Positions 34,701 to 44,306 of a DNA stretch of 64,000 bases are shown here, piece after piece; the first letter of the stretch is position 1, and each line of letters opens with the position of its first letter. This DNA comes from Actinernus sp. WN-2022 (lineage: Eukaryota; Cnidaria; Anthozoa; Actiniaria; Actinernidae): contig JAOWCC010001634.1 in assembly GCA_030867875.1 (NCBI GenBank), positions 5,193,877 through 5,257,876 on the forward strand, in the 5' to 3' direction. Both the position numbers and the translations under genes were made by a program. The notes beneath the pieces are model-generated. The model was not told the DNA's origin. It worked only from the letters and a program-made list of their open reading frames with translations, and ran no database searches.

Positions 34701-35407
34701 GACTTAAGCTCCCTTGTGCTAGTCACAGGAGGCATATGGACAAGAGCATCCATGTGACTACTGATAATTCTTTGTGGATCTCCATATCTTTCCTTTAATA
34801 ACGTAACTGCCGCCTTATAATTTTGGCCTGTTAACGTTAGTCCACTAATGGTGGAGGCTGCAGGACATTGGAGCGAAGCCCTCAAATATGAAAACTTGTC
34901 AACTTCGGTTAACCCTTCATTTGAGTTAATAAGGGACTCAAAATTATCCCAGAAACTAGACCACTCCATCGACTTACCATCGAAAGCTGATAACTGCAGT
35001 TTTGGCAACCTAGCCCTCGATGACCCTGCGCTTGAAGCCATTGACGATGACGTGTTCAAGTCCTTCGGTGGAGCACTTACATTCAGTTCCCCGATAGCGG
35101 TCAAACAGAAATTTAAGTCGTTCATAAAGGCTGATGATTCAGCTATCTCCGCTTCAATCTCTTCCTCCTTTATTCCATTAATGATATTGCCGTCAAGTTC
35201 TTCCAATATATTTCTCTTGCCGACCAAGGTTGACTCATAATGTTTTAGCTTCGTTCTGTGTTCGCCGTTTTGACGATCGTAAACACCCAATAATTCCTTT
35301 GTTTCGGCCATAACCTTTCGAACATGTGTACGGTGGCCAATTCTGCTCTTCTTATCCTTTGACAGCTCTGCTCTGACATGATTTAACCCTATATCCAACT
35401 GAAACAC
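31724..35407 (-). CDS. BEL-1 gag-protease-RT-RNase H polyprotein, 1,227 codons
   Basis: Single open frame; the first ATG lies about 150 bp after the primer site. Domains in order: a charged helical N-terminus (1-110); DUF1759 gag region (about 133-300, with LPKLQLSAFDGKSMEWSSFW); two zinc-knuckle-like clusters (CVYCSQGHISAQC at about 358-370; CSKCRGRHHVSIC at 408-420); an aspartic protease (LILDGGSQRTYI near 493, with Asp-Gly-Gly where Asp-Ser/Thr-Gly is usual); reverse transcriptase with motif A GDIEKAFLMV, a FGVSSSPF block and the YVDD box near 920; RNase H (HGFCDAS near 1130, then IPRLELLSA and WTDSTVALYWI). It ends at a TAG right after WKQFV, where the family continues, so the integrase has been cut off by a point mutation and a later frame change. 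Confidence 0.93.
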   Translation of the reverse strand: MFQLDIGLNHVRAELSKDKKSRIGHRTHVRKVMAETKELLGVYDRQNGEHRTKLKHYESTLVGKRNILEELDGNIINGIKEEEIEAEIAESSAFMNDLNFCLTAIGELNVSAPPKDLNTSSSMASSAGSSRARLPKLQLSAFDGKSMEWSSFWDNFESLINSNEGLTEVDKFSYLRASLQCPAASTISGLTLTGQNYKAAVTLLKERYGDPQRIISSHMDALVHMPPVTSTRELKSLRQLHDDVESHMRALEALGRKSDQYGELFLPLLLNKIPREVRLEICNKVPKESWTLDAILQALKSELTNRERCKYVAVSVYDSAHGREDKRPENGNRRSGYRGPATSSVLMTSSDQGGRISCVYCSQGHISAQCSVVTNVNKRKEILKKAHRCYVFIKRYHISRNCRSKLNCSKCRGRHHVSICESEKKRDSQTEAIGSDSTPKEQTSSVSNGSDNQESLGASSMMCLSTKNAVLLQTAKATVYRVDKPNRKMRVRLILDGGSQRTYISDHIKNELSLQMLHTERLTIKPFGSSEGVVQNCEVFEFCISLEGEKDMKASAIAVPLISSPIQNQFTVYASKSYPHLSGLTLADDCDGNACLDALIGADYYWKLVTGGVIKADTGPTAIHTKLGWVLSGTVSDVPISSNEGGSVNLTSTHVLKCEVSNRPTYETLDNDLEKFWKLESLGILSNEASVYDEFEQRITYDGSRYMVSLPWKEPHPLLHENYQYCRSRLMSLLSRLKRDPEVLKEYDSVIKEQLKKGIVQEVCDDEIGEIGEVHYLPHHPVIRRDKQTTKVRVVYDASAKASGGPSLNDCLYAGPALIENIADILMRFRSHKVTMIGDIEKAFLMVSVVEDDRDVLRFLWVDDPEREDPAVKVLRFTRVMFGVSSSPFLLNATVKHHVSKYEQEDPEFVAKFLKSVYVDDIILGGSDEFEAYELYVKTKVRLAEGGFNVRKFTSNSAPLMHMIQENEKLLERDITEKGSRPPEGNSERICVTEEDESFAKCTLGSASETVTTEKILGIQWNQEEDQLVFDLRSILKTSAAEETTKREVIRTSSQVYDPVGFITPVTVRLKMFFQKLCMKKLTWDEVLDEQSSATWAKLLKEFREAELLKIPRCYFDGVTGSVISASLHGFCDASVDAYAAVVYLRIKTSDGVHVRFVTSKTRVTPLERQTIPRLELLSALILARLISRVKDTLEGFIDISLVKCWTDSTVALYWIQRETREWKQFV

Positions 35408-35534
35408 TAAAGTGAATTCGTACCCACAACTTGCAAGTCTCCGGTTGTGACGACTGACAAACGTTGTCTTCCACGTTGGTTTTTTGCTCTCTCACGCTCA
35501 AATCCGTTTATTCCGAAGTGATTTGCTTTCCACT

Positions 35535-35552
35535 ATCCGGCTTGAAGGACCA
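35535..35552 (-). other. BEL-1 primer binding site, tRNA-Tyr type
   Basis: Immediately after the 5' LTR the minus strand reads TGGTCCTTCAAGCCGGAT. This complements the 3' end of metazoan tRNA-Tyr (TCCGGCTCGAAGGA plus CCA) with one mismatch. The tRNA identity is from knowledge of the conserved tRNA-Tyr sequence. Confidence 0.8.
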
Positions 35553-35731
35553 TGTAATATTTTCCAAACAGGATGTACTCCGTACCTGTCGGATTCTAAC
35601 GGTTTGATGCAAAAATCACCCGAATATACTCTACACGAAGACTAAGCACATGGCCAAAAAGGGTCCCATAATGCATAGCGCGCTACCGGAAATAACTAAT
35701 ATCGGAAGTACTAACACAAAAATATTTAACA
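35553..35731 (-). repeat. BEL-1 5' LTR, 179 bp
   Basis: On the minus strand it begins TGTTAAATATTTTTGTG and ends AATATTACA (TG...CA). It differs from the 3' LTR mainly by two indels: an about 23-bp insertion here (AGGATGTACTCCGTACC region) and absence of a 26-bp segment present in the other LTR. Such short LTRs are unusual for the group. Confidence 0.93.
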
Positions 35732-35755
35732 ATTGGCATATAGCTAGATCAATAT

Positions 35756-35913
35756 GTTGACAAAAAGAGAGTGTCTCAGTTTTTTAATGCGTTTTTTTGT
35801 TCTTGAGATACTTTCATGTTTCTTTCTTCAACCCCTAAAAAAGGTGTTCCAGATCTTTGCGGTTGATTATTTTCGCGACGGAATAAGATATCAGAAAACT
35901 GAGACACCCTTTT
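35756..35913. mobile_element. About 158-bp TIR mini-element with 11-bp flanking repeat
   Basis: AGTGTCTCAGTTTT near the left and AAAACTGAGACACCCTTTTT near the right are inverted. The direct repeat TAGATCAATAT flanks the unit at 35745-35755 and 35914-35924. A 9-11-bp duplication suggests a Mutator-like origin, but the left TIR starts about 6 bp inside the flank. It lies only 9 bp beyond the BEL-1 target duplication. Confidence 0.65.
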
Positions 35914-35924
35914 TAGATCAATAT

Positions 35925-36870
35925 CTCTACTTTATGAAGGTCGTTTCAGCGCGGATTTCCGTACAATTCCCAAGGGACAGGAGCTCCAGCTATAAGGTAT
36001 GGTGAAATTGGATTAAAATCACAATAAATAAAAGAGTATTTAATATTAAGGAAAATCAAGCTGTTTTCTACAATCTATGTTTATTAAGCTTTCAGAAAAT
36101 ATATACTTTGTAGGAGTTTTCTTGAATTTAACACGCGCAATTAAAAGTTTTCGGGAAGCGCTCTTGAAGGGCTCCTGCACTTGCTCTTGAAGGGCTCCTC
36201 CAGCACTCTATAAATGGTGAAAAAGGCTTTAAAAAGTCTGAAACTCTCTGTATTCCTCCTAACAAACTTCCTCCAGTTCCGTTAAGTAATCCACAACTGC
36301 TTTCAAAATGGCTGTCTAAAAACTTTGAGCCCCCAGTATTATAGGTCAGTTGAAAATTACATGGAAACAATGACTGTAGTTTACTTAGGGGGAGAGGGTT
36401 CTTTTCTGTCTAGAAATAGCTAAAAATTGGTTCCAAAAACTCGGGCCTGAAAGGTTTAATAATTACCGCCCTTTTCCGTTCTGTACATAACTAGCGCGGG
36501 GCCAGTAAATTCAGCACAAGGAATCACCAAACATCGGGTTTAAGAAAATACTGCTTGGTAAAGTTGTCTTGTCATCACATTTTATCGTTTTATTGGATTA
36601 TATTATTAGGAGTAACTAAAGGTTATAGAGTGCGGGCTACATATAAGGAATGTTATCTCTTTTTGCACATGATGATATATAGAAGATAACTATATAAGTA
36701 CATCGGTTGACTGGTAAACACTGATCAATAAACACTTAGCTTCTTGATTTTGTAAATCTTGGTAAACATATTTAGGTAAAACTTAGGCGAGGTAACTTGT
36801 TGGCTTAGAAGCTTGGTATGTATTGAAAATGTTTTTCATTTAATTTATCTGACGGTTGTGGGAGAATCAG
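35925..36870. other. Gene-free stretch
   Basis: A short direct repeat (CTTGAAGGGCTCCT, twice) lies at about 36163-36200. No gene supported. Confidence 0.5.
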
Positions 36871-36875
36871 AAGCC

Positions 36876-37243
36876 GGGGGAAACTCCCACTATCATAGTA
36901 GGGGCGGGGATGCTCATCGGAAATTTTCGTTTCGACCCCTAAGAGGTACTAAAATGGGCGTGGCTCAAGCTAATTTTGACACCTAAAAGTTACCAATAAA
37001 ACACATCAAGATTTGACACTTTCGATGCCTTTAATTGCGATAAACATGATAATATACATATAATTATGTGACAATAAAAAACATGTAAATTGTAACAGTT
37101 TTGTGTTCAACTGGCTCCCGACCCCTAAAAGGTTCCGCTTTACATTAAAAATGTGATTTTGACCACTAAAAGGTATGACGAGCATCCCCGCCCCCTTATC
37201 TTTGGGAGTTACCCACCCCACCCCCCCTCCCCCCCCCCCCCCC
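36876..37243. mobile_element. Poly-G/C-capped TIR element (third copy, both ends present)
   Basis: Left: a G run, AAACTCCCACTATCATAGTA, then GGGGCGGGGATGCTCATCGG. Right (37175 onward): inverse GACGAGCATCCCCGCCCCCT, ATCTTTGGGAGT, then a C-rich run to about 37243. The internal motifs CCCCTAAGAGGTAC, ACACCTAAAAGTTAC, CCCCTAAAAGGTTC and CCACTAAAAGGTAT match those of the 28160 element. No transposase. Confidence 0.87.
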
Positions 37244-37264
37244 AACCCACCCCCCCGGGATCAG

Positions 37265-38098
37265 AATCCTTGCCACTATGCCACTTGCCACAAATCAAGT
37301 TATCCTGTACAATATATAACGATATAAAAAATAAGGAAAGCAAAGAATTTTGGCACCAAAAAGTAAAAGCCCTGCTGTATCATATAGGGCTAGGGGAAAT
37401 ATGGACAAACGTACAAACATCAGTTCCTGATCGCAAAACCACTTTGAGTATTATAAGCCAGAGACTAAAGGACATAGAGTACCAAACTTGGCTTAGTGAC
37501 ATAAATAACGATAAAAGAAAAGATCCCCGCCAAAGCAATAAATTAAGGACTTTACGCAGATTCAAGTCCAATTATAATTGTGAAGACTACCTCATACAGG
37601 TCACCAATACCAATCACAGAATAGCATTGACAAAGCTGAGGCTAAGTAATCACAAATTGGCAATTGAAACTGGGCGTTACTCGAAACCTTACAAAATACC
37701 CGAAGAAAGAATTTGCCCCATTTGTACAAATGGCGTCGAAGATGAAGAACATTTTTTAATAAAATGCCCAGCATACCGCAATATAAGGAAAAACCTTTTC
37801 GATTATTTGGAGGATCAAATGAAAATCAAAATAAACAGAATGACGCCTAATGAGGTATTTTTACTAATCATAAACCCCCCAAACAAGGATAGAGCTGTGC
37901 AAAAACAAATTGCCAAATTTATCTATGAATGCGTAAAAGAAAGAAAGAAAAGGACAACTTCATAACATTCTATGACTAACTTTTATTTATTGATATAACT
38001 TGTCTTTTATGTAAATTTATTTGGGCTACTGCCAATGTACACATTAGTATAAGGCTCCAAATAAAATCATCTGTCTGTCTGTCTGTCTGTCTGTCTGC
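37265..38098 (+). pseudogene. 5'-truncated LINE, ORF2 C-terminus with (TGTC)n tail
   Basis: An open frame to 37965 (about 235 codons after the C-rich tract) contains YLIQVTNTNHRIALTKLRLS, NHKLAIETGRY, ERICPICTNGVEDEEHFLIK and CPAYRNIRKNLF. The C-x2-C-x8-H-x4-C arrangement is the zinc-finger-like cluster at the C-terminus of some LINE ORF2 proteins (Tx1/L1-like groups). The stop at 37963-37965 is followed by a short A/T-rich 3' UTR and TCTG/TGTC repeats at 38066-38096, as expected of a LINE tail. Reverse transcriptase is absent. The frame is intact through the C-terminus, implying a fairly recent copy; its 5' end lies against the C-rich end of the previous element. Confidence 0.85.
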
Positions 38099-38124
38099 TA
38101 AGGTTCCTAATTACTAATTATGTA

Positions 38125-38274
38125 ATAGTGTGTCTATCGAGGGACTATCGACTGATAGTTGCTCGCAGAAATGTGATGTCCTTAAAACAAATATAAGCCT
38201 GAGAACGCAGTTCAAGAACATTAAATTTCCAAGGGAAACTATCAGCCGATAGTTCCGAGACAGACACACTCTAT
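38125..38274. mobile_element. Palindromic MITE (GTGTGTCT family), complete copy
   Basis: ATAGTGTGTCTATCGAGGGA and CTATCGACTGATAGTT at the left are mirrored at the right by AACTATCAGCCGATAGTTCC and GAGACAGACACACTCTAT. About 150 bp in total. Confidence 0.8.
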
Positions 38275-38331
38275 TTGTCTTCATTGTTCATCACGAAATT
38301 GTTTTCCGCTCTCAGCCGGCACTATTATAAC

Positions 38332-38430
38332 AATAGAGTGTGTCTGTCGAGGGACTATCGGCTGATAGTTGCTCGAGGAAATTTGATGTTCCTAAGACAA
38401 ATATTAACCCGAGAAGTTCGAGGGCTTATA
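38332..38430 (+). repeat. Half copy of the GTGTGTCT MITE
   Basis: AATAGAGTGTGTCTGTCGAG, GGACTATCGGCTGATAGTTG and GAGGAAATTTGATGTTCCTA repeat the left half of the adjacent element in direct orientation. The right arm is missing. Confidence 0.75.
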
Positions 38431-38434
38431 AACT

Positions 38435-39705
38435 ATCCGCGTGTCAATCTCGGGCTACATTTTCTGTAAATTTATACACTATCTCGCTCCAATTTTTTTC
38501 AGGCTGATCCATGCTCGTTTCAAACGTCTGCACTTTTAATGCGCTGGACGCAATTCAAAGAAAGTATAATTAGGCGGCGGCTTTTGAACTTATAAGGTTC
38601 GGTGCATGTGTGGAGCGGCCTATGAAACGGCATGATCCAATAGCGCGCGATAAATTCTTTAAAGTTTAATTTGTTGTCACAAATATCGATTCTACATCAA
38701 GTGAATCAATCCTTGAATGGTAAAATATTCCTTGATTTGAGTGTTGCGTCTATGAGTTATATAGGCCTACTTTAATTTCCCGTTGGAGATAAATGGCCTT
38801 TAACTGAACATCAATGTTATTATTATAGTTCGTGTCAGTGATTTTACCAAATATTTTGACTAAATCAGAGAATAGTTTCATGCCCAGCAATTTTTAAAAT
38901 GTTATCTATTTCTCAGCCTTGGGTTGACGTCACATTAATTAGTAGTTTGCGGATATAAATCAACACTCAAACGCAACACTCAAATCAAGAAATATTCTAC
39001 CATTCAACTATTCACTTGATGTAGAATAGATATTTGTAACAACGAAATAAACGGAGGATGCTGCACTTTAACAAATCATCCTTAGCATCATTCGACAGCC
39101 ATATTGAAGAATACAGCATGTTTGATATTTCTTTGACTTTTTATCGCTTGTTGTAATTATTTATTTCACATTAAACATTAAATGACGGCAAACTCCCAGG
39201 AGGCGATTGAGATGACAAAGAAGTAAAGGCATTGATCAATATTTGGGTCGGAAGTGTCTATTCAAAGGTAACTGGAAACTTATTTAACGATCCACCGACT
39301 CCACCGTATTCACCGACATCGTGACAAATATGAATGAAATGGTTCATGAGCGTGCTGATAAATCTTGCCGGAAGGAATGTACATCTTCAGAGGCATCGTG
39401 AATGAAGCGCGCATAACGGAACATGCGCAGAACGAGTCTACCTCCTATCCAGGAGCCTTTACGCACCTAACCTATGACGCCATCTTAGATTAGGCGCGTA
39501 CAAGCCCCTGGGTACGATACGATGCGATAACTGCGAATATGCTCATCGATTTAGCGCAAGTTAACTAATCATTGGAGCGCGGTAGAGTTTGATGTGGTAT
39601 TAAAAGTTGCAGTATGTACAGGGTAAAACACTCTATTGTCGTTATTGTTCAACAAAATGTCACCCAATCAGAATCGGGTAAATCATTTAGTGGTGAACTA
39701 TAAGA
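38435..39705. other. Gene-free stretch
   Basis: 38695-38720 (GTTGTCACAAATATCGATTC, TACATCAAGTGAATCAATCC) is mirrored near 38998-39045 (CATTCAACTATTCACTTGAT, GTAGAATAGATATTTGTAAC), a loosely spaced inverted repeat about 350 bp long that may be another decayed foldback or TIR element. No gene supported. Confidence 0.45.
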
Positions 39706-39708
39706 ATT

Positions 39709-39821
39709 ACAATTTAAAATGCAAGACTAATACTACGGCGTAAAAAGGCAGATATAATCCAAATATTGGCCATTATATCTGCCCTTTTACGTCGTAATAC
39801 TAGCCTTGCATTTTAAATTGT
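39709..39821. repeat. 113-bp palindrome, arms about 48 bp
   Basis: ACAATTTAAAATGCAAGACT, GGCGTAAAAAGGCAGATATA are mirrored by TATATCTGCCCTTTTACGTC and TAGCCTTGCATTTTAAATTGT around a short ATTGG-centred loop. Confidence 0.88.
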
Positions 39822-39824
39822 TCA

Positions 39825-40895
39825 TCTACACCTCGAGTGACGTCTAATACGTGTATCTCTACAACAAGAAATCAGCATTGTAATTTTTAGTTTATCCTGC
39901 ATTGTGCGGTCCTCTGCATTTTATATGTTTTATATGAGAAAGCTCTTAATTTAGTGAGTTACGCGTGCCACGTTTTATGGGGATAGATCTATCCTTTACG
40001 AAGTTATAATCATGCAAGTTTCAAATATTTCTATTAGAACAAATTGCCGTTACAATATTGTTGGCAATACAGTCTAAACTAAAATTTGTTGGGTTTCCTT
40101 AAAACAAATCCTATGTATATTAATGACATATATTAAATATAATTAAATTACTGAATGTACATATCAGTATGGTATTAGACGAGCTTAATATACCAGCTGA
40201 CTCCATGTGCATGCAGCCACATCAGTTTTGAATCGATTACCCTGACATAAAGTCATCATTGGTGAACATGTAACTTGATGTATGGCAAACAAAAGAAACG
40301 CTTAGTGCGCGCGCGATGCAAAAACGTGCTTGAAGTTCCAACACTGGCCTGATAACTACAGTTTGCCGTACGTATTGGAACTTCAAAAACCTCAAAACAG
40401 CGCGCGTAGGCGCTGAGGATTCTACCCTACGTCACTTATATTTGTTGAAGCTTTCTACTAATAAAGCAATGATTAATATGTTTTTTTTCATGGCATAATC
40501 AGTTTGAAAAGTGTTTTTGAAGGATTTATTGCTTGATCGAATCACACAAGAAAGATCATCAACAAATACAATATCGAGGATTCTTAGTAACCCGCCATTA
40601 GGCTGCATAGCAGCGTAAGGGAGGGGGAGAAAAGAAAGGGTGAGGGGAGGGGAGGGGAGGGGCAAAAAGAAAAGGAATTGGTAATGAGGATGGTGAGAAG
40701 AAGAGGGGTTCCCTTTCTTTTCTACCCCTCCCCTATTCCCTAACATTTCGCTCTTGCCCCTCCTCCCTCCCTTTCTTTATCCCGCCCCCTCTCCTCCGTT
40801 GCGCCGCTACGGAGGCCACTCGCCATGCATAGGGAGGTCATACTGGGTAGTCGTTCACTATCTTGTCAGTAATGAGTCACAAGAGTTACTCTTCT
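39825..40895. other. Gene-free stretch downstream of the receptor gene
   Basis: GA/CT-rich patches at 40618-40800. The receptor 3' UTR (minus strand) may extend into this area; no clear polyadenylation signal was chosen. Confidence 0.5.
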
Positions 40896-40898
40896 TCC

Positions 40899-41927
40899 TC
40901 AACATTTTGTATCATCGCACTGATCGTAAACAGAGCACTGTGTTTCACACACTTGGGTGACGTAGCTCTTCGTGATACTTCCACCGCTGCGCCTGCCTTT
41001 GCAATTAAAAAACGACTTGATAGCCATCCTGAAGTCGTGCTTCAGATAGGTGTACAGCATTGCATTCACAAGTGACGTCGAGAAACGCAGAAAGTCAAAT
41101 ATCAGGAATCCCAGTTCAGGAATATTCATCTTAAACAGGACGTACATATGAAATATGGAGACGTACCACGTAACCCAACAGAAGGCAAAAATGCCTAACA
41201 TGGTTGCAAAGACAGTAATGGCGCGAAGTTCCGTGTAGATGGGGCTAAAGTTTTTTGATTCAGTGGCGATGTGCTGCTTGCGGATGTCCATGACTTGCTT
41301 GTGGATAGCTGCAAACATTTGGGCGTAGATGAAGCTCATCGCCAGGAATGGTGCTGTGAAGCAGAAAATCGCCCCAAAGCTGTGGTACACCAGTCCGCCG
41401 ATTATCTCCTCCTTGGTTGCATCCCATACCGTATCATTCATCCAGGAGAGCTGTATGAGGGAGTAGAACAACGAGAATACCCAGATCACTGTTATGACGC
41501 GATAGATGCGACGTCTGTTGACAATCATCATGTAGTTCATCGGATGGATAATAGAGATATACCTTTCCACGGTCACAGCAAAGATATGAAACATGGTAGA
41601 AACGGCCACAAACCTGTATGACACTGCCGAACCTATACACAAGGGTGACAGGTAAGTGACAGTACAGCCGATGTATGTTGGGATGCCAATCAGACCCATT
41701 CCAAGATCACTCACCGCCAAGCTAACTAGAAGACAATTGGTCTTCGTTCTGAGTCGAGGCCTTTGAGCGAAGAGTACTAACACCATAGCATTTGCAGCGA
41801 TGATAAGCACGCTGAGCACGATCAAGCTGCTATCGTACGCACGGTCAAATTTAGGAACCATGCCATCCATCTGCTCTTCCGTAGAGTTTGTTGACCTCGA
41901 CCAGCTAGAGTTGTCATCCAGCGTCAT
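40899..41927 (-). CDS. Class A (rhodopsin-like) G protein-coupled receptor
   Basis: An intact single-exon frame of 342 residues. The N-terminus (1-33) has two N-glycosylation sequons (N6, N14). Seven hydrophobic segments carry class A landmarks: N46 in AANAMVL (TM1), D74 in LAVSDL (TM2), C97 before TM3, ERY at 121-123 followed by ISIIHP, CWVTW at 250-254 (TM6, lacking the usual Pro) and NAMLY at 288-292 (TM7, NPxxY with Ala for Pro), then an amphipathic KHDFRMAIKSFF helix and a Cys-rich tail. The second extracellular loop lacks the cysteine that normally pairs with C97. It should act in the plasma membrane and signal through G proteins; the ligand cannot be deduced. Overall it resembles the expanded orphan amine/adenosine-like receptors of cnidarians. 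The start at 41927 is the first Met and gives a normal-length N-terminus. Confidence 0.93.
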   Translation of the reverse strand: MTLDDNSSWSRSTNSTEEQMDGMVPKFDRAYDSSLIVLSVLIIAANAMVLVLFAQRPRLRTKTNCLLVSLAVSDLGMGLIGIPTYIGCTVTYLSPLCIGSAVSYRFVAVSTMFHIFAVTVERYISIIHPMNYMMIVNRRRIYRVITVIWVFSLFYSLIQLSWMNDTVWDATKEEIIGGLVYHSFGAIFCFTAPFLAMSFIYAQMFAAIHKQVMDIRKQHIATESKNFSPIYTELRAITVFATMLGIFAFCWVTWYVSIFHMYVLFKMNIPELGFLIFDFLRFSTSLVNAMLYTYLKHDFRMAIKSFFNCKGRRSGGSITKSYVTQVCETQCSVYDQCDDTKC

Positions 41928-41929
41928 AT

Positions 41930-44165
41930 TTTCAGAAACTGTGACTACGATCCAGCAATATTCGCAGCTCTAATTCACTTCTTTTTTTTTCTTCAAAAGA
42001 CTGAAATTTCAAATTCGATAAGCACTTTTCACTGATATGGAACTTCACCAGCTATAATACCAATATATAATATCTGAAACTTCCACGCCCACTTTTGACC
42101 GTAGCAAGAAGATATATCTAGCTAATATAATCCTCTAAGTCGAGGTCAGTCAAATCCAATAACGAAATATTATGAAGCGCTTTGCGTGTATATAACTCTT
42201 GCCTTGCCTTAAAATGTTATGTAGCCAATGCTATCGCTGTTCCCGTTTCTCACACAATTTTTGTCCAAAGTCTCTCCTTTCTTAGCCGATCTCCTCATTT
42301 GGTCCTCCTTCAACTCCTTGACCGCAATGTAGTGATTTGAGATCGTGTGATTGTCATTAGTTTGGCAAACGGATAAAGATGTCCGGTCCTCTAGCTAAGT
42401 AAAAACTTTCCAAGCTTAATTCAAGATTAAAAGCTTTTGGAATTCTCAGCTTTCAAACTTGTCAACAGAAAAATCAAGAACAATATATTGTCTCTGGAAA
42501 CACTCACTCCTTCTTGATTTAGCTTCCCCACTTTATTTGTTTATCCGTCGGCGAGTATTTTTCTTGTCAAAATTCGATCAGAAAGCGCCAGGTTGTTAAC
42601 TACAAAGAAATCTCACAGGAAAACCCTCTGTAGCGTTTGCGAAGGCTTCAACTTCTTGGCTGTCGTATCTGATAATTCACGAATACTTGAGTTTTTTTAG
42701 TTTGAAGAAAAATCACCATTCAACAACCTGAAGATAAAGAAATATGTTAGTATAATTTCATGTCAGATATTATAAAATACAGTGGTTTTAATTGCGTTTT
42801 TCTTACTCTGAAACTTAGGTGTAGAATATTTAAGATATAACGCGTATTCGTCGAAAAAGCCTTGATAACTTCGCAATCGTACTATCGAATCTCCACTACA
42901 GACTACGTTGACTACCTTGAAGGATCTGAATGTTTGTAAAAGAGTTTTTTTTACCTGAAAAATCGCTCTAATAAATGGAGCTCTAAGCGGTCGTTTCTTC
43001 CGTTCAATGTCACGGAAAGAACCGAATTATCTACCTCTAATAAATCATGAGATATCACCAAGAATAGGAAAAATCAGCGTTAGTGAGGTAGAAGCAGTTT
43101 TCCGAGAGCACGCACATGATTTGAACACTACATTAATTGAGGGAAAATCTTGGTGGACAGGCAGGCTAAGGATTTGCATTGACGGTCGATTTCCTGTGTT
43201 TGATTTCTTTTCATTTATCGACTGTCTCAGGTTTTACGTTATTATCAATAATACGAGACTGTGCATATGAAATGAAAATACATAAATAAACTCTCTTTTG
43301 TAATTCAATCTTTAGAGGAGTGGACTTTCTGGCAGTTCAGAAATAGATGTTTCCTGGATCGGATATCTATTCCAAAGTGATTCCGGATCTTGTTAGTATT
43401 TTGCCATAGCCTCTCAGGAAATGTGCTAACCGTTTTGTAACTTTACTCCATAATTACGACTACAAATTGGTATTTAACTGAGATCTCAAATTGTCTTAAG
43501 TCCGTCATATTGCATTGACAGGCATTCTCGACACTCAGTCTGTAAACTCGCATATAGTTGTTATTTTCTGGATTGCTCATTAAATCGCAGAGGAAAGTAA
43601 AATGAGACATAAGGCATCGGCGAGTAAGGGTAGAACAGAAGCAACTGATCAATCGATCAGTCTTTGCTCATACATGTAATAACAGATTGATTATATACCA
43701 AAGCAAAGAACACCTCTTGGGTGTTGATAAAAAGGAAGCGAAAAGGTTTCTTGAATCGTTACTTAGTTTCAAAAAAGAATTAATAATAGACAGTGATTTG
43801 TTTTTCTAAGCATCCAAAAAAAGTGAAATAGATAATAGTTACTGTTGTTCATTCTATAAATTTTTGTTTCTTAAATTGTTAATTCCCTTTTCTAGGCTAA
43901 AAGACTTAGAGTTTCTATAAACGTAAGTTAAGTCGCGTAACCCACAAAATATCTTGTTGCTCTGATCCGTTGGTGATGAGAAATACTGACATATTTCATT
44001 TCTTTAGCGCAAAACCAAACCGCATACAGTGAGTGGTAAATACTTCTCCAAGTTTTAAAACTACAATTATACTTAAGAAACATAAAACACCAACACTTTA
44101 AACGGGTTAGATTGAGTTTAACCGTACAATCAGATCGAGTCGATCGTTGCTTTTGGAGTCTCTAG
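41930..44165. other. Gene-free stretch, likely upstream region of the receptor gene
   Basis: No coding exon, TATA box or repeat is convincing. The plus-strand frame at 43007-43270 and others have no recognisable motif. Confidence 0.5.
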
Positions 44166-44253
44166 TTAAGGGCCCATTGACATATTCCGTTGCTACGCAA
44201 CACCGTTGCTATGCTCGCAGGAGCTGATGCTATTTTGACTTCCGGTTTATGCT

Positions 44254-44306
44254 AGCCTGAAAAAACAGCCGACTCGGGAAATATGAGTCGGCTGTTTTTT
44301 CAAGTT
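44254..44306. repeat. Hairpin related to 4548-4599
   Basis: AGCCTGAAAAAACAGCCGAC with TC is mirrored by GAGTCGGCTGTTTTTTCAAG with TT, a 22-bp stem with two mismatches and a 9-nt loop. Confidence 0.8.

Larger units (their letters stand above)
29527..35731 (-). mobile_element. Complete BEL/Pao LTR retrotransposon (BEL-1)
   Basis: A 6,205-bp element bounded by a perfect 5-bp target duplication ATTGG (29522-29526 and 35732-35736). On the minus strand the order is 5' LTR, tRNA-Tyr primer site, gag-protease-RT-RNase H frame, integrase frames, polypurine tract, 3' LTR. This order and the DUF1759/DUF1758/Pao-RT protein types are diagnostic of BEL/Pao. No envelope gene is present. One frame change and a few stops in the integrase half make this copy non-autonomous, but it is far better preserved than BEL-2. 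Confidence 0.95.

Noticed and set aside
34848..35240. 130-codon plus-strand frame inside BEL-1
   Set aside because: Antisense shadow of the gag region.
37153..37264. N-terminal Pro-rich extension of the LINE frame
   Set aside because: It is translation of the C-rich end of the poly-C-capped element; LINE homology starts about 37265.
43007..43270. 87-codon frame upstream of the receptor as a gene
   Set aside because: No recognisable motif and no supporting signals.
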